Source: an uncultured SAR86 cluster bacterium (GTDB lineage: Bacteria > Pseudomonadota > Gammaproteobacteria > Magnimaribacterales > D2472). From it: a stretch of 64,000 nt of DNA. Shown piece by piece: positions 29,603 through 41,732 of this stretch. Position 1 is the first letter of the stretch. Every line of letters begins with the position of its first letter. The translations under genes were made by a program, and so were the position numbers. The stretch is from the NCBI GenBank assembly GCA_902599315.1, contig CACKEY010000004.1:81536-145535 (forward strand), read 5' to 3'. Under the pieces are notes generated by a model that was not told where the DNA came from, searched no databases, and saw only the letters and a list, made by a program, of their open reading frames with translations.

Positions 29603-30145
29603 TTACTCAGCAGATTCCTCGGTTGTTTGAGAATTTGTTTGATTTGTTTTTTTTGTAGTTTTCAAAAATTTTTCTCTTACTGGTTTGACTTCAACAGCCG
29701 CTATTGTTCCGCCGGCTTTTTCTATAGATTTTTTTGCACCTTTAGTTACATTGATTCCAGTTACGGTCATAGCTTGAGAGATCTCGCAAATACCAAAAAT
29801 TTTTACTTTTTTAGTTGCTTTTGAAATTATCCTATTAGCTTTTAAGGTATCTAGATTTACTTCTGTCATGGTAGATATATTTTTAAGATTAATTTCTTTA
29901 GATCCTCTATTAACTCTTGATGAAAAGCCAAATTTAGGAATTCTTTGCTGCAGCGGCATTTGTCCGCCCTCAAAACCTCTTGCAATTGAGCCACCTGATC
30001 TAGATTTCTGGCCCTTATGCCCTCTTCCAGCAGTTTTACCAGTTCCAGAACCCATACCTCTTCCAACTCGCTTCCTATTTTTAGTAGATCCTGAGCTTGC
30101 AAGAGTGTTCAATCGTAAAGAATTATTAGTATCTAAATTTTCCAT
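29603..30145 (-). CDS. rplO: 50S ribosomal protein L15 with C-terminal extension
   Basis: 180 residues against about 144 in E. coli. The L15 core ([26 protein letters not shown] as a glycine/arginine-rich block, residues 24-49) is normal. About eight residues are added at the N-terminus and a Lys/Thr/Asn/Gln-rich tail of about 25 residues at the C-terminus. The start could lie further in, but the ATG at 30145 is 2 bp from rpmD. Confidence 0.94.
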   Translation of the reverse strand: MENLDTNNSLRLNTLASSGSTKNRKRVGRGMGSGTGKTAGRGHKGQKSRSGGSIARGFEGGQMPLQQRIPKFGFSSRVNRGSKEINLKNISTMTEVNLDTLKANRIISKATKKVKIFGICEISQAMTVTGINVTKGAKKSIEKAGGTIAAVEVKPVREKFLKTTKKTNQTNSQTTEESAE

Positions 30146-30147
30146 TT

Positions 30148-30333
30148 CTAGCTCTCTTTTACTTCTAACATGTCTCTTATCTTATTAATCATTCCACGAT
30201 TACTAGGAGTGTCTTCTACAGTTACAGTTTGTTGCAACTTCCTAAAACCAAGCCCTTTAACGCATTTCTTATGATTGGGCAGCCTTCCAATACTGCTCTT
30301 TATAAGTTTGATATCTATTGTTTTATTACTCAT
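30148..30333 (-). CDS. rpmD: 50S ribosomal protein L30
   Basis: 61 residues: [20 protein letters not shown] and the [16 protein letters not shown] end match L30. It overlaps the rpsE stop by 4 bp. Confidence 0.96.
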   Translation of the reverse strand: MSNKTIDIKLIKSSIGRLPNHKKCVKGLGFRKLQQTVTVEDTPSNRGMINKIRDMLEVKES

Positions 30334-30836
30334 GATATTTCTGCTGTCTTTTTACCTCTTCTTAAAGCCACTTCTTCTGGAGATTCCATTGAGCTCAATG
30401 CATTGATAGTTGCTCTCACAACATTGACTGGATTTGTTGATCCATAACATTTTGCTAAAACATTTTGAACACCAACGAGCTCTAACACAGCTCTCATTGC
30501 ACCACCAGCAATAATCCCTGTTCCCTCTGCAGCAGGTTGCATATAAACTTTTGCTGCTCCGTGCTTTGCCTTCACTGGATACCAAAGAGTTGAAGCATTT
30601 AGACTAACGTCAATCATATTTCTTCTTGCATTCTCCATTGCTTTTTGTATTGCAATTGGTACTTCTTTAGCTTTACCTCTTCCAAAACCTACCTTTCCCT
30701 TACCATCGCCTACAACACATAAAGCTGTGAATCCAAATATTCTCCCGCCCTTTACAACTTTGGCAACCCTATTGACCTGAACAAGCTTTTCTTCAAGCGC
30801 ATCTTGTTGCTGTAAGTTATTATTTTGTTGATTCAT
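30330..30836 (-). CDS. rpsE: 30S ribosomal protein S5
   Basis: 168 residues. The double-stranded-RNA-binding-like N-terminal domain ([34 protein letters not shown]) and the C-terminal ribosomal fold ([20 protein letters not shown]) are intact. S5 affects decoding accuracy. It lies 5 bp after rplR. Confidence 0.97.
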   Translation of the reverse strand: MNQQNNNLQQQDALEEKLVQVNRVAKVVKGGRIFGFTALCVVGDGKGKVGFGRGKAKEVPIAIQKAMENARRNMIDVSLNASTLWYPVKAKHGAAKVYMQPAAEGTGIIAGGAMRAVLELVGVQNVLAKCYGSTNPVNVVRATINALSSMESPEEVALRRGKKTAEIS

Positions 30837-30841
30837 TTTTT

Positions 30842-31189
30842 TTAAAACTCCAATCCAGCTTCACGAGCTGATTCTGCAATGGCTTTTATGCGGCCATGAT
30901 ATTTATAACCTGATCGATCAAAAACTACTTTTTTAATGCCTGCTTCAATTGCCCTTTCGGCTATTTTTTGCCCAATAGCCTTAGCAGAACTAAGATTGTT
31001 TGATGCCATTTTGTCTTCTTTCTCATTGGTAGAAGCTGAAGCCAATACAGTTGATCCAGTTGAATCAAAAATTTGTGCATATAAGTTTTGAGAGGACTTA
31101 AAAACTGATAGCCTGGGCTTATCTTGCTGAGATATCCTGATTCTAGTTTTTCCTGCGCGTCTTATTCTAGAGTCTGATTTAGAATTCAT
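30842..31189 (-). CDS. rplR: 50S ribosomal protein L18
   Basis: 115 residues. [19 protein letters not shown] and the C-terminal [20 protein letters not shown] identify L18, which binds 5S rRNA with L5. Confidence 0.97.
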   Translation of the reverse strand: MNSKSDSRIRRAGKTRIRISQQDKPRLSVFKSSQNLYAQIFDSTGSTVLASASTNEKEDKMASNNLSSAKAIGQKIAERAIEAGIKKVVFDRSGYKYHGRIKAIAESAREAGLEF

Positions 31190-31192
31190 TTA

Positions 31193-31735
31193 TTATGCTC
31201 CCGCTGCTTTTTTAGCTTCTTTTCTTCTGATGTTTTCATCTGAATATTTAACACCCTTACCTTTATAAGGCTCTGGTGGTCTAAATGCTCTTATTTCTGC
31301 AGCAACTTGACCCAAAACTTGCTTGTCATGACTTTTGAGAACAACTTCTGTTTGTGATGGTGTTTCTACCTCAACTTGCTCAGGAAGGTCATAATGGACA
31401 GGATGCGAAAAACCTAATGTAAGTTCTAATTTCTTTCCACTTGCTTTAGCTCTGTATCCAACTCCCACAAGTATTAGTGTTTTCTGAAAGCCCTCAGAAA
31501 CTCCAATTACCATGTTATTTATTAAAGAGCGAGCTGTCCCAGCAAGTGCTGTTGATTCTGATGAAGATTCGTCATACGAAATTGTAATCACACCATCCGC
31601 ATGAGATGCAGATACTGATTCTGGTAGTGTAAAGTCAGACTTACCCTTAGACCCTGAAACTGAAATCATTTTATCTTCGAGTTTAATTTCTACACCTGAT
31701 GGAATTGAGACTGGATTTTTAGCAACTCTAGACAT
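31193..31735 (-). CDS. rplF: 50S ribosomal protein L6
   Basis: 180 residues. Two L6 repeats are present; the C-terminal PEPYKGKGVKYSDENIRRKE is the family signature. It lies 2 bp after rpsH and 3 bp before rplR. Confidence 0.97.
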   Translation of the reverse strand: MSRVAKNPVSIPSGVEIKLEDKMISVSGSKGKSDFTLPESVSASHADGVITISYDESSSESTALAGTARSLINNMVIGVSEGFQKTLILVGVGYRAKASGKKLELTLGFSHPVHYDLPEQVEVETPSQTEVVLKSHDKQVLGQVAAEIRAFRPPEPYKGKGVKYSDENIRRKEAKKAAGA

Positions 31736-31737
31736 GA

Positions 31738-32133
31738 TTAAAAAACCTCACAAATGACTTCGCCGCCAATATTTTGTGACCTTGCATCTTTGTCGCTCAT
31801 TAACCCTTTGTTAGTCGAGAGAATATACATGCCTAATCCATTTTTTACTTCTGGAAGATTTGAAGATGAAGAGTATCTTCTTAAGCTAGGCTTTGAGATT
31901 CTTTTAATTTCTCTAATTGCAGGAGCCTCATTAATATATTTAAGAGAAATACTTAATGAATCTTTGCCATCTAATGAAATTTTTTCACAAGCAGTTAAAT
32001 AGCCTTCTTTCACAAGCAAAGATACTAGCTCATGCTTGAATTTAGAAAAAGGTGCGTCTACGACCTTTTTACCACGCATGAGGCCATTTCTAATTCTTGT
32101 TAAACAATCTGATGTAGGATCTTGAAAACTCAT
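31738..32133 (-). CDS. rpsH: 30S ribosomal protein S8
   Basis: 131 residues from ATG at 32133 (MSFQDPTSDCLTRIRNGLMR), the family start; the longer in-frame reading is inside rpsN. The C-terminal STNKGLMSDKDARSQNIGGE is typical. In E. coli S8 represses the spc operon at the rplE start; that target was not examined further here. Confidence 0.96.
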   Translation of the reverse strand: MSFQDPTSDCLTRIRNGLMRGKKVVDAPFSKFKHELVSLLVKEGYLTACEKISLDGKDSLSISLKYINEAPAIREIKRISKPSLRRYSSSSNLPEVKNGLGMYILSTNKGLMSDKDARSQNIGGEVICEVF

Positions 32134-32137
32134 AATA

Positions 32138-32443
32138 TTACCAACTTGATTTAACCAATCCAGGAATGTCGCCGCGCATTGCAGCTTCACGTAATTTAAT
32201 TCTGCTAAGTCCAAATTTTCTATAGACAGCATGCGGCCTGCCAGTCAAAGAGCATCTTCTGGTAACTCTTGAGGGACTTGCATTCCTAGGAAGCTTTTGT
32301 AATTTTTCAAAAGCTGCCATCTTTTCTTCGTAAGAATTTTCAGGATTTAGGAATGCCTCTTTCAATGCAGCTCTTTTTACTGCATAACGTTCTACCGTTT
32401 TTTGTCTTTTGACATCTCGAGCTATTACTGATTTTCTTGTCAT
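32138..32443 (-). CDS. rpsN: 30S ribosomal protein S14 (zinc-free form)
   Basis: 101 residues. [20 protein letters not shown] and [18 protein letters not shown] are characteristic. Only one Cys occurs, so this is the long, zinc-independent S14 type common in gammaproteobacteria. It is 4 bp before rpsH. Confidence 0.97.
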   Translation of the reverse strand: MTRKSVIARDVKRQKTVERYAVKRAALKEAFLNPENSYEEKMAAFEKLQKLPRNASPSRVTRRCSLTGRPHAVYRKFGLSRIKLREAAMRGDIPGLVKSSW

Positions 32444-32454
32444 TTATTTTTACC

Positions 32455-32991
32455 TTATTTTTTAAATGGGAAATTTAATACTTCTAGCAACGCTTTTGCA
32501 TCTTCCATATTCGAAGCTGATGTATTGATGCATATATCCATTCCTCGGATCTTGTCTATGTTGTCATAGTTAATCTCAGGAAAGATAATTTGCTCCTTTA
32601 TGCCCATACTGTAGTTACCTTGACCATCAAAAGATTTGGGATTTAGACCTCTAAAATCTCTTTCCCTGGGAATTGCTATATTCACTAAGCGCTCTATGAA
32701 ATCATACATTCTGTCGCCTCTTAATGTGACTTTGCATCCAACTGGCCATCCCTCTCGCAATTTAAAGCTTGCAACTGATTTTTTTGCTTTTGTTATTACA
32801 GCTTTCTGACCCGCAATTAATTCTAGGTCGTTAACTGCAGACTCTAGATGCTTTTTATCAGTCAATGCTTCCCCAACACCCATGTTGATAACTACTTTAG
32901 TAAGTTTTGGCACAGCCATAACATTATCAATTCCCAATTTCTCTTTTAATTGAGGGAGCAATTCTTTATTAAAGGTTTCTTTTAAATTCAT
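32455..32991 (-). CDS. rplE: 50S ribosomal protein L5
   Basis: 178 residues. [16 protein letters not shown] and [22 protein letters not shown] (split here in two conserved blocks) identify L5, a 5S rRNA-binding protein that contacts P-site tRNA. Its start overlaps the rplX stop by 4 bp. Confidence 0.97.
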   Translation of the reverse strand: MNLKETFNKELLPQLKEKLGIDNVMAVPKLTKVVINMGVGEALTDKKHLESAVNDLELIAGQKAVITKAKKSVASFKLREGWPVGCKVTLRGDRMYDFIERLVNIAIPRERDFRGLNPKSFDGQGNYSMGIKEQIIFPEINYDNIDKIRGMDICINTSASNMEDAKALLEVLNFPFKK

Positions 32992-33326
32992 GATTTAATT
33001 TCTTTTTTGTCTGATGAATAAACTCTTAATTTCTTATCTCCATCTATCTGAAATGAGATTCTGTCAGCTTTCTTTTGTTTTGGATTCCAAATTGCAACAT
33101 TGGATAGATTGATTGCAGCCTCTTTCTCGACTATGCCACCTGTTTCTCCAAGTTGTGGATTAGGTTTAGTATGTTTTTTCATCATATTAATGCCTGTAAT
33201 TACTGCTTTATTATTAAATTTAGAAATTTTTTGGACAGTTCCTTTTTTTCCAATATCCTTTCCAGCAATAACAATAACCTCATCACCGGTTCTCAATTTC
33301 GTTACTGTTTCATTATTTTTTTTCAT
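32988..33326 (-). CDS. rplX: 50S ribosomal protein L24
   Basis: 112 residues. The KOW motif ([19 protein letters not shown], 11-29) and [14 protein letters not shown] are typical of L24, an early assembly protein. Its start shares one base with the rplN stop. Confidence 0.96.
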   Translation of the reverse strand: MKKNNETVTKLRTGDEVIVIAGKDIGKKGTVQKISKFNNKAVITGINMMKKHTKPNPQLGETGGIVEKEAAINLSNVAIWNPKQKKADRISFQIDGDKKLRVYSSDKKEIKS

Positions 33327-33694
33327 TACAAAACTTCCGGCGCTAGTGATAAAATTTTCATGTGCTTGCCATCTCTAAGCTCTCTAGTGACTGGCCCAAA
33401 AACCCTTGTACCAATTGGGGCTTTGTTACCACCTATTAAAACGGCTGCATTTTCATCAAATTTAATTAATGACCCATCTCTTCTTCGAACGCCCTTTTTG
33501 GTTCTAACCACCAAAGCATCAACAACCTGACCTTTTTTTACCTTACCAGTTGGAATAGCTTCTCTTATTGCTACCTTAATAACATCACCAATATTGGCAT
33601 ATCGTCTCTTTGAACCACCAAGGACTTTGATGCACATTACACTTCTAGCTCCACTGTTGTCAGCTATAGTTAATATAGATTGCATTTGAATCAT
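33326..33694 (-). CDS. rplN: 50S ribosomal protein L14
   Basis: 122 residues, the exact family length. [20 protein letters not shown] and [12 protein letters not shown] are signatures. It contacts the 30S subunit. It overlaps rpsQ by 4 bp. Confidence 0.97.
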   Translation of the reverse strand: MIQMQSILTIADNSGARSVMCIKVLGGSKRRYANIGDVIKVAIREAIPTGKVKKGQVVDALVVRTKKGVRRRDGSLIKFDENAAVLIGGNKAPIGTRVFGPVTRELRDGKHMKILSLAPEVL

Positions 33695-33972
33695 GATTGA
33701 CTCTCCTGAATCTCAACTTCAGATGTAACAGAGTCATTTGCAGAAAGCAGTTTCCAAGTTTTAGACTTAGAATACGGTTTGCACTCTTGCACTGTGACCA
33801 CGTCACCAATCTTAGCCATATTTTCTTCATCATGAGCATGCACTTTTGTAGAACGCTTCATAATTTTACTGTATGTAGGATGCTTGACTTTGCGCTCAAC
33901 TTTTACAGTTATCGTTTTATCAGCTTTATCGCTAATAACTACACCAGTCAGCTGCCTTGGATTAGTACTCAT
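33691..33972 (-). CDS. rpsQ: 30S ribosomal protein S17
   Basis: 93 residues. [40 protein letters not shown] and [15 protein letters not shown] define S17. It overlaps rpmC and rplN by 4 bp each. Confidence 0.96.
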   Translation of the reverse strand: MSTNPRQLTGVVISDKADKTITVKVERKVKHPTYSKIMKRSTKVHAHDEENMAKIGDVVTVQECKPYSKSKTWKLLSANDSVTSEVEIQESQS

Positions 33973-34187
33973 GCGGATGCTTCCTCAGATTTTTTTTCAT
34001 TAATAATAGTTTTTATTTGAGCAATCTTTTTTCTATCAACAGTCAATAAATGGGATTCAGTAAGCTGGCCAGTTTTATGCTTCATCCTATTTTTAAATTG
34101 ATTTTCTCTAATTTCTAAAACTAAACTTTCTAAAGCTTTAACGTCTTTCTTACGAAGGTCTTGAAGATCACTTGTTAACTTTGCCAT
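33969..34187 (-). CDS. rpmC: 50S ribosomal protein L29
   Basis: 72 residues, two-helix protein: [19 protein letters not shown] at the start and [18 protein letters not shown] at the end. It lies at the exit tunnel in other bacteria. It is 2 bp after rplP. Confidence 0.95.
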   Translation of the reverse strand: MAKLTSDLQDLRKKDVKALESLVLEIRENQFKNRMKHKTGQLTESHLLTVDRKKIAQIKTIINEKKSEEASA

Positions 34188-34189
34188 TT

Positions 34190-34600
34190 TTATAATGCCT
34201 TTTTGATAAATGTGGTTCTGACTGGTAGCTTGGCTGCTGCTAATTTGAAAGCTTCTCTAGCAACTTCTTCTGATACTCCGGCCATTTCATATAAAACTGT
34301 TCCTGGCTGAACAAGGCTTACCCAATATTCAACATTACCTTTTCCTTTACCCATTCTTACTTCTAATGGCTTTTTGGTGATGGGTTTGTCAGGAAATATA
34401 CGAATCCAAATGTTACCACCACGTTTAATAGATCTTGTCATCGCTCTTCTAGCAGATTCAATCTGGCGAGCTGTAATCCTGCCTCTGGTTGTTGCCTTTA
34501 AAGCGTACTCACCAAATGCAATTGTGTTGCCTGATTGAGCAAGGCCCCGGTTTCGGCCTTTATGCATCTTTCTAAATTTTGTTTGTTTTGGCTGTAACAT
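34190..34600 (-). CDS. rplP: 50S ribosomal protein L16
   Basis: 136 residues. [40 protein letters not shown] and [14 protein letters not shown] are the L16 motifs. It organises the A-site tRNA region. It is 2 bp after rpsC. Confidence 0.97.
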   Translation of the reverse strand: MLQPKQTKFRKMHKGRNRGLAQSGNTIAFGEYALKATTRGRITARQIESARRAMTRSIKRGGNIWIRIFPDKPITKKPLEVRMGKGKGNVEYWVSLVQPGTVLYEMAGVSEEVAREAFKLAAAKLPVRTTFIKKAL

Positions 34601-34602
34601 TA

Positions 34603-35262
34603 TTAACTTCCTTGATCCTCATCTTTAAAAGGGTCGCCTAATACTTCACCGGTATATACATGGACCTTTACGCCAATTAATCCATATGTGGTTGCAGCTT
34701 CTGCTACCCCATAGTCTATGTTTGCTCTTAAAGTATGAAGAGGTACTTGGCCTTCTCTGTACCATTCAGCCCTTGCAATCTCTGCTCCACCCAATCTGCC
34801 AGAAACCTCAGTTCTAATACCTTTAGCGCCTTGTCTCATGGCACTTTGAACAGCTCGCTTCATGGCCCTTCTAAACTGAACTCTTCGTTCTAACTGTTGG
34901 GCAATTCCTTCGGCAAGAATTGTTGCATCAATATCTGGCTTGCGAACTTCTTTAATATTGACTTGAACTGGCAGAGAAACAATTTTTTGAACTGAGGCTT
35001 TCAAGGATTCAATCTCTTCACCCTTTTTTCCAATAATAATGCCAGGTCTAGATGTATGAATATTTACAACAAAATTTTGAGCAGATCTTTCTAGCTCCAC
35101 TTTGCTAATAGAAGAGAATCTCAATCTATCTTTGATATGATTTCGAACTTTAAGATCTTCAATCAAATTCTCTCTATAAGATTTTCCTTTTGCATACCAC
35201 AAAGCATTATGCTTCTTGATAACACCAAGTCGAAAGCCTGTTGGATGAACTTTTTGACCCAT
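34603..35262 (-). CDS. rpsC: 30S ribosomal protein S3
   Basis: 219 residues. The KH domain carries the GxxG loop [13 protein letters not shown] (about 74-86), and the C-terminal domain includes [20 protein letters not shown]3 lines the mRNA entry site. It shares one base with the rplV stop. Confidence 0.97.
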   Translation of the reverse strand: MGQKVHPTGFRLGVIKKHNALWYAKGKSYRENLIEDLKVRNHIKDRLRFSSISKVELERSAQNFVVNIHTSRPGIIIGKKGEEIESLKASVQKIVSLPVQVNIKEVRKPDIDATILAEGIAQQLERRVQFRRAMKRAVQSAMRQGAKGIRTEVSGRLGGAEIARAEWYREGQVPLHTLRANIDYGVAEAATTYGLIGVKVHVYTGEVLGDPFKDEDQGS

Positions 35263-35600
35263 TACTTCTCCTGATCCGATAATATGATTTCGATATGGCA
35301 GGTAGGCTTAATGATCCTGTCAGCCCTGCCTCTCGCACGAGGTTTCATTCTTTTTAATCTCATTCCTTGGTTTACAATGACTGACTTAACAACTAAAAAA
35401 TCAATATCTGCCTTGTCATTATTTTCAGCATTTGCAATTGCAGACTCTAAAAGTTTTTTTATTACAGCTGATGCTTTTTGCTTATGAAAAGTAAGAAAAT
35501 CCATTGCGGCATGCACTGATTTACCTCTTACAACGTCAGCAACTAGTCCTGCTTTTTGAGCAGATAATCTAGTTCCTTTTAGATAAGCTCTTGTTTCCAT
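35262..35600 (-). CDS. rplV: 50S ribosomal protein L22
   Basis: 112 residues. [18 protein letters not shown] and [20 protein letters not shown] form the typical L22 ends and tunnel loop. It shares one base with the rpsS stop. Confidence 0.97.
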   Translation of the reverse strand: METRAYLKGTRLSAQKAGLVADVVRGKSVHAAMDFLTFHKQKASAVIKKLLESAIANAENNDKADIDFLVVKSVIVNQGMRLKRMKPRARGRADRIIKPTCHIEIILSDQEK

Positions 35601-35872
35601 TATTTCGCCTTCCTATCCCCTGAATGCATTCTGAAAGTCCTTGTGATGGCAAATTCACCCAATTTATGTCCAACCATATCTTCGTTAATAAATACAGGAA
35701 CATGCTGCCTTCCGTTATGCACAGATATAGTTAATCCAACCATAACTGGGCTGATCATAGACCTTCTAGACCATGTTTTAATAGGTTTTTTGCTGTTTTC
35801 ACTTATTGCTTTATCAACTGCTTTTTGCAGAGATAAATCAATAAATGGTCCTTTCTTTAATGATCTTGGCAT
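35600..35872 (-). CDS. rpsS: 30S ribosomal protein S19
   Basis: 90 residues. [20 protein letters not shown] and [19 protein letters not shown] identify S19, which pairs with S13 on the 30S head. It is 3 bp after rplB. Confidence 0.97.
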   Translation of the reverse strand: MPRSLKKGPFIDLSLQKAVDKAISENSKKPIKTWSRRSMISPVMVGLTISVHNGRQHVPVFINEDMVGHKLGEFAITRTFRMHSGDRKAK

Positions 35873-35875
35873 TAT

Positions 35876-36703
35876 TTATTTCCTTTTCGATCTTCTTCTT
35901 ACAATTAGATCGTCAGTTCGTTGATTTTTCCTAGTTTTATATCCTTTTGTAGGAATACCCCAAGGAGTTGATGGGTGCCTGCCACCAGAAGTTCTTCCTT
36001 CTCCCCCTCCATGTGGATGATCAACTGGGTTCATTGCTACACCCCTTACGGTAGGTCTAACCCCTCTCCATCTTTTAGCTCCAGCCTTACCCAGCGATCT
36101 TAAATTGTTTTCTTGATTCGAAACAGATCCTAAAGTAGCCTTACAAGCTGATAAAATCTTTCTCATTTCGCCAGATTGCAATCTTAAAGTTGCATAAATT
36201 CCTTCTTTGGCAACTAGTCTTGCAGATGCGCCAGCACTTCTTGCGATCTGAGCTCCCTTTCCAGGTTTCATTTCAATGCAATGAATTGTTGTTCCTAAAG
36301 GAATGTTAACTAATTTCATGCAATTACCTGCTTTCATCTCTGTTTGCTCTGCAGAAAGCACCGGATCGCCAACTTTAATTTTATTGGGAGCGATAATATA
36401 TCTCCTCTCACCGTCAGCATATTTAAGTAAAGCTAGATGAGCAGATCTATTAGGATCATATTCAACTCTTTCTACAACAGCCGGTACATCTAATTTATCT
36501 CGTTTGAAGTCAATCACTCTGTAGTGTTGCTTGTGGCCCCCGCCTCGATGTCTTACAGTTATTCTACCGTTATTATTTCTTCCACCATTTTTTGATTTTT
36601 TTTCAAGCAGAGCTTTTTGAGGCCGACCCTTATAAAGATCAGATTTAATCGAGATTACGCCCCTTCTTCCTGGACTAGTTGGTTTAGCTTTGATTACAGC
36701 CAT
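35876..36703 (-). CDS. rplB: 50S ribosomal protein L2
   Basis: 275 residues. The OB and SH3-like core is followed by the C-terminal segment [20 protein letters not shown], which contains the conserved His near the peptidyl-transferase centre. It is 2 bp after rplW. Confidence 0.98.
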   Translation of the reverse strand: MAVIKAKPTSPGRRGVISIKSDLYKGRPQKALLEKKSKNGGRNNNGRITVRHRGGGHKQHYRVIDFKRDKLDVPAVVERVEYDPNRSAHLALLKYADGERRYIIAPNKIKVGDPVLSAEQTEMKAGNCMKLVNIPLGTTIHCIEMKPGKGAQIARSAGASARLVAKEGIYATLRLQSGEMRKILSACKATLGSVSNQENNLRSLGKAGAKRWRGVRPTVRGVAMNPVDHPHGGGEGRTSGGRHPSTPWGIPTKGYKTRKNQRTDDLIVRRRSKRK

Positions 36704-36705
36704 GA

Positions 36706-36999
36706 TTAACTAATTCCCTCAAATTGGATTTCAGAACCTTCCCTTAGAGCAACATAGGCTTTCTTGTAATCCGATCTTTTATATATACCGAATCTATTTC
36801 TTTTTGTTTTTCCTTTTTGTGTTGAAGTAGTAACGCTATCCACCTTTACATCAAATAAATCTTCAACAGCTTTTTTTATTTCTAATTTTGTTGAAGATAT
36901 GTCTACCTTAAATACAACTTGATTCATGCTTCCAACAGATGTAGCTTTCTCAGTAATATATGGAGAATGAATTAATGTAAGTAATTTTTCTTTATTCAT
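36706..36999 (-). CDS. rplW: 50S ribosomal protein L23
   Basis: 97 residues from ATG at 36999 ([20 protein letters not shown]), which overlaps the rplD stop as TAATG; an upstream TTG in rplD is unlikely. L23 docks trigger factor and SRP at the tunnel exit in E. coli. Confidence 0.95.
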   Translation of the reverse strand: MNKEKLLTLIHSPYITEKATSVGSMNQVVFKVDISSTKLEIKKAVEDLFDVKVDSVTTSTQKGKTKRNRFGIYKRSDYKKAYVALREGSEIQFEGIS

Positions 37000-37610
37000 T
37001 AGACCCAAGCCTCAATTAATTTAAATGCAGCAGGAGTAACTGCAACTTTTTCAGATCTTAACAAAATAACAGGATTGATTTCTTTTACTGTAACAATATC
37101 TACATGAGGAATATTTCGAGCAGAGAGATATAAATTTGTATCCATTTCGTCAAGAATTATGAGAACATTTTTGAGATTAAATTGCTCTAGGAAATTATTC
37201 ATTTCTTTAGTTTTTGGTGCTTCAAATTTTGGCTGCTCAATAGCTACCAAACGCTCTTGTCTATGTAATTCAGAAAATATGGAGCTTATTGCCGCCCTAT
37301 ACATTTTCTTATTGATTTTTTTTGAATAGTCTCTTGGTGTAGATGCAAAGGCAACTCCACCTCCCCTCCATATAGGGCTTCGAATTGTTCCTGCTCTTGC
37401 TCGACCTGTGCCTTTTTGACGATATGGTTTTTTACCACCCCCTCTTACTTCTGATCTAGTCTTTTGTTTATGAGAGCCCTGTCTAGATCCAGCCAAATAA
37501 GTTACTACGGCTTGATGAACAAGTGTTTCATTAAAATCTTTACCAAATGTAGTTTCAGAAATCTGAACGTCAGTTTTTTTATTTTCGATATTTAGTAAAT
37601 CTAATTTCAT
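36999..37610 (-). CDS. rplD: 50S ribosomal protein L4
   Basis: 203 residues. The extended loop [20 protein letters not shown] followed by [12 protein letters not shown] is the L4 signature. In E. coli L4 represses the S10 operon through a long leader; the leader here appears too short for that. It overlaps rplC by 4 bp. Confidence 0.97.
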   Translation of the reverse strand: MKLDLLNIENKKTDVQISETTFGKDFNETLVHQAVVTYLAGSRQGSHKQKTRSEVRGGGKKPYRQKGTGRARAGTIRSPIWRGGGVAFASTPRDYSKKINKKMYRAAISSIFSELHRQERLVAIEQPKFEAPKTKEMNNFLEQFNLKNVLIILDEMDTNLYLSARNIPHVDIVTVKEINPVILLRSEKVAVTPAAFKLIEAWV

Positions 37611-38233
37611 TTTTGCTTCACAGCATTAGTAATTTTTAGTGTCGAGCCATTAAACCCTGGCACAGCACCTTTAACATAAAGCAAATTATTTTGAACATCT
37701 GCTCCCATTAGTTCCAAGCTTTGTATGGTCTTTTTTTCATGCCCCATATGACCTGACATTTTTTTTCCTTTCCAAACTCTTCCAGGAGTTTGACATTGTC
37801 CAATTGAGCCATGAGCTCTATGTGCAAGAGAATTACCATGTGTTGCATCTTGCATAGCAAAATTGTGTCTTTTAATAACGCCAGCATATCCCTTGCCTTT
37901 AGAAATTCCACTTACATCAACCATTTTTCCAATTTCAAATATATCTGCAGTTAGGTGATGTCCGATTTTAAGCTCGCTAGTTTCTTCAGTTCTAAATTCA
38001 AATAATTCTCCGTTAGAAAGGTTTTGTTTCTTAAAGAATTCTTTAGATGATTTTGTTAAATTTTTGGATGAATTCTTTGAAACAACAACGGCACTATATC
38101 CATGTTTTTCAGGCGTTTTTATATCAGCAACAAAATTGGCTGCAACTGAAATAACTGTTACTGGAACTGAGGTGCCGTCTTCTTGAAAAAGTCTCGACAT
38201 ACCTGATTTTTTTCCAACTAAGCCTATGCTCAA
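37607..38233 (-). CDS. rplC: 50S ribosomal protein L3
   Basis: 208 residues. [20 protein letters not shown] and [20 protein letters not shown] are L3 motifs. It is an early 50S assembly protein. A 65-bp gap separates it from rpsJ; that gap has an AAGGAGA Shine-Dalgarno and no other clear feature. Confidence 0.97.
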   Translation of the reverse strand: MSIGLVGKKSGMSRLFQEDGTSVPVTVISVAANFVADIKTPEKHGYSAVVVSKNSSKNLTKSSKEFFKKQNLSNGELFEFRTEETSELKIGHHLTADIFEIGKMVDVSGISKGKGYAGVIKRHNFAMQDATHGNSLAHRAHGSIGQCQTPGRVWKGKKMSGHMGHEKKTIQSLELMGADVQNNLLYVKGAVPGFNGSTLKITNAVKQK

Positions 38234-38298
38234 TTTAATCTCCTTTTATACGGGGCTTTAAACCCTCTATGGCCGCTAAGCGTTACAAAAGCAACAAA

Positions 38299-38610
38299 TT
38301 AGCCTAAACTAATTTGCACATCAACCCCAGAAGAAAGGTCAAGCTTCATTAAAGCGTCAACAGTTTTATCTGTAGGTTCTACTATATCCATAAGTCTTTT
38401 ATATGTTCTTATTTCATATTGGTCTCTAGCATCTTTATCTTTATGCGGAGACGTTAAGATTGTTGTTCTTTCTTTCTTTACTGGCAAAGGAATTGGTCCC
38501 TTAACAATCGCACCAGTCTTTTTTGCAGTCTCAACAATTAACTTTGTTGAAGCATCAATTAAACGGTAGTCGAAAGCTTTTAATCGTATTCTAATTGATT
38601 GATTATCCAC
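38299..38610 (-). CDS. rpsJ: 30S ribosomal protein S10 (NusE)
   Basis: 103 residues. The GTG at 38610 is supported by the family N-terminus ([20 protein letters not shown]). S10 also acts as NusE with NusB in transcription antitermination and binds NusG (encoded at 52228). It starts the S10 segment. Confidence 0.96.
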   Translation of the reverse strand: MDNQSIRIRLKAFDYRLIDASTKLIVETAKKTGAIVKGPIPLPVKKERTTILTSPHKDKDARDQYEIRTYKRLMDIVEPTDKTVDALMKLDLSSGVDVQISLG

Positions 38611-38657
38611 TTTTTAACTAACCCCTTTAAATTTAAGCTTTATGCAAAATGTTGCGT

Positions 38658-38687
38658 ATTCTATGTCTCTAAAGCCCCTAATGTCAA
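38658..38687 (-). promoter_or_regulatory. Internal sigma-70 promoter of the S10 segment
   Basis: Minus strand TTGACA (38682-38687), 18-bp spacer, TAGAAT (38658-38663), in the 107-bp gap between fusA and rpsJ. The -35 is perfect. Transcription would start near 38651, leaving only about 40 nt before rpsJ. Confidence 0.7.
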
Positions 38688-38717
38688 CATATTTAGAGGA
38701 TTTATACGTTTATTGTT

Positions 38718-40811
38718 TTAGGAAGTTTTTAACTGCTCAGCAATGTTATTTGGAACTTCAGCATACTTAAGAAATTCCATAGAAAAACTTGCTCTGCCTT
38801 GGGTAGCGGATCTTAAATCAGTTGCATAACCAAACATTTCAGATAAAGGCACTTCAGACCTAACAGTTTTACCTGTAGGAATTTCATCCATTCCTAAAAT
38901 AATTCCTCTTCTTCTATTTAAATCCCCTACAACATCACCCATATGCTCTTCTGGAGTAACAACTTCCACAGCCATCATAGGCTCCAAAAGGACAGGATTA
39001 GCTTTTAAACAACCCTCTTTTAATGCCATAGATCCAGCAATTTTAAATGCCATCTCACTTGAATCAACATCGTGAAATGATCCATCATATAAGGTTGCTC
39101 TAAGCGCTAGTAGAGGATAACCAGCTATTACACCATTTTTCATCTGCTCTTGAATCCCCTTATCAACAGCAGGAATGTATTCTTTGGGCACGACACCACC
39201 GACAATCTTATCTACAAATTCGTATTCATCGTCTAATCCAAGAGGCTCTAATTTAAGCCATACGTGTCCATATTGACCCTTCCCCCCGCTTTGCCTGACG
39301 AATTTTCCTTCTATATCGACTGATTCTCTTATAGTTTCTCGATAAGAAACCTGTGGCTTACCAATATTTGCTTCTACATCAAACTCTCTTCTCATTCTGT
39401 CAACCAAGACATCCAAATGAAGCTCGCCCATGCCAGAAATAATTGTTTGAGCAGACTCCTCATCAGTATGAACTCTAAATGAGGGATCTTCTTGAGCAAG
39501 TTTACCAAGAGCGACGCCCATCTTCTCTTGGTCTGATTTTGTTTTAGGCTCAACAGCTACTGAGATTACAGGCTCGGGAAAGTCCATTCTCTCTAGCACC
39601 ACCTGATCACCCAAATCACAAAGGGTATCCCCAGTTGTGACGTCTTTAAGGCCTATACATGCAGCAATATCACCGGCACGTATCTCTTTAATCTCATTAC
39701 GATCATTTGAGTGCATTTGAACCATTCGTCCTACTCTTTCTTTCTTGGTCTTAGTAGAATTCATCACTCCATCACCAACAGAAAGTACTCCAGAATAAAC
39801 TCTTATAAAAGTTAAGGTTCCTACAAACGGATCGGTGGCAATTTTGAAAGCTAGTGCAGAAAAGGGTTCCTCATCAGAAGATGATCTACTTATTTCAACC
39901 TCTTCATCATCTGGCAATGATCCTTTGATTGCTTTAACTTCATTTGGAGCAGGTAAATATTCAATTGCAGCATCTAAAACTGCTTGCACTCCTTTGTTTT
40001 TAAAAGCTGATCCACAAAAAGCGGGAACTATTTCATTTGCAAGAGTCCTAATTCTAATACCTTCTTTGATTTGTTCAGATGTTAGTTCTCCGTTTTCTAA
40101 GTATGTATCCATCAACTCCTCATTTGCTTCGGCTGCGCTTTCAACCATTGACTCCCTTAATGATTCACATGTACTTTGAACATCTGCTGGAATTTCTTGC
40201 TCCTCAAAAGTAAGCCCCTGGTCATCTTCATTCCAAAAAATTGCTTTCATTTTTACTAAATCAACCACGCCCTTAAAATCATCTTCAGCTCCAATGTTGT
40301 ATTGCATAGGCACAACATTTGCTTTTAACCTATCCTTGATCTGATCTGTTACCCTCGAAAAATCTGCTCCAGCTCTATCCATTTTATTTACGAAAACAAT
40401 TCTAGGAACCTCATATCTATCAGCTTGGCGCCAAACTGTTTCTGATTGTGGCTCAACACCAGAAGTGCCGCAGAATACAACAACGGCGCCATCTAATACT
40501 CTTAAGGATCTTTCAACCTCAATAGTAAAATCTACGTGTCCTGGCGTATCAATAATGTTAATTCTATGTTGAGGAAATTGTTGCTCCATGCCTGACCAAA
40601 AGCATGTTGTAGCGGCAGAGGTAATAGTAATACCTCTCTCTTGTTCCTGCTCCATCCAATCCATGGTTGCTGCTCCGTCATGAACTTCGCCAATTTTATG
40701 AGACAGCCCGGTATAAAAAAGAACTCTCTCAGTTGTCGTAGTTTTACCCGCATCAACGTGAGCACAAATACCAATGTTTCTGTACTTACTAAGTTCAGTC
40801 TGTCTAGCCAT
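38718..40811 (-). CDS. fusA: Elongation factor G
   Basis: 697 residues. The GTPase P-loop [15 protein letters not shown] (about 18-32), DTPGHVDFT and [10 protein letters not shown] are intact; domains II-V follow, with [12 protein letters not shown] in domain IV. It drives translocation and, with RRF (4572), ribosome recycling. It is the third gene of the rpsL-rpsG-fusA str segment; tuf does not follow it and lies at 53291. Confidence 0.98.
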   Translation of the reverse strand: MARQTELSKYRNIGICAHVDAGKTTTTERVLFYTGLSHKIGEVHDGAATMDWMEQEQERGITITSAATTCFWSGMEQQFPQHRINIIDTPGHVDFTIEVERSLRVLDGAVVVFCGTSGVEPQSETVWRQADRYEVPRIVFVNKMDRAGADFSRVTDQIKDRLKANVVPMQYNIGAEDDFKGVVDLVKMKAIFWNEDDQGLTFEEQEIPADVQSTCESLRESMVESAAEANEELMDTYLENGELTSEQIKEGIRIRTLANEIVPAFCGSAFKNKGVQAVLDAAIEYLPAPNEVKAIKGSLPDDEEVEISRSSSDEEPFSALAFKIATDPFVGTLTFIRVYSGVLSVGDGVMNSTKTKKERVGRMVQMHSNDRNEIKEIRAGDIAACIGLKDVTTGDTLCDLGDQVVLERMDFPEPVISVAVEPKTKSDQEKMGVALGKLAQEDPSFRVHTDEESAQTIISGMGELHLDVLVDRMRREFDVEANIGKPQVSYRETIRESVDIEGKFVRQSGGKGQYGHVWLKLEPLGLDDEYEFVDKIVGGVVPKEYIPAVDKGIQEQMKNGVIAGYPLLALRATLYDGSFHDVDSSEMAFKIAGSMALKEGCLKANPVLLEPMMAVEVVTPEEHMGDVVGDLNRRRGIILGMDEIPTGKTVRSEVPLSEMFGYATDLRSATQGRASFSMEFLKYAEVPNNIAEQLKTS

Positions 40812-40837
40812 AATTGAAACCTATGAAATGTGATTAA

Positions 40838-41682
<845 letters not shown>

Positions 41683-41701
41683 AATTTCTTATTTGGACGC
41701 G

Positions 41702-41730
41702 ATTTTATAGACATGATTCACTATGGTCAA
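41702..41730 (-). promoter_or_regulatory. Internal sigma-70 promoter of the str segment
   Basis: Minus strand TTGACC (41725-41730), 17-bp spacer, TAAAAT (41702-41707), within the 50-bp gap after rpoC and 19 bp before rpsL. No terminator hairpin for rpoC is visible in the same gap, so read-through is expected. Confidence 0.65.
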
Positions 41731-41732
41731 CA

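Noticed and set aside
38234..38298. Regulatory hairpin in the rpsJ-rplC gap
   Set aside because: GGGTTTAAAGCCC can form only a 3-bp stem; nothing beyond a good Shine-Dalgarno is convincing.
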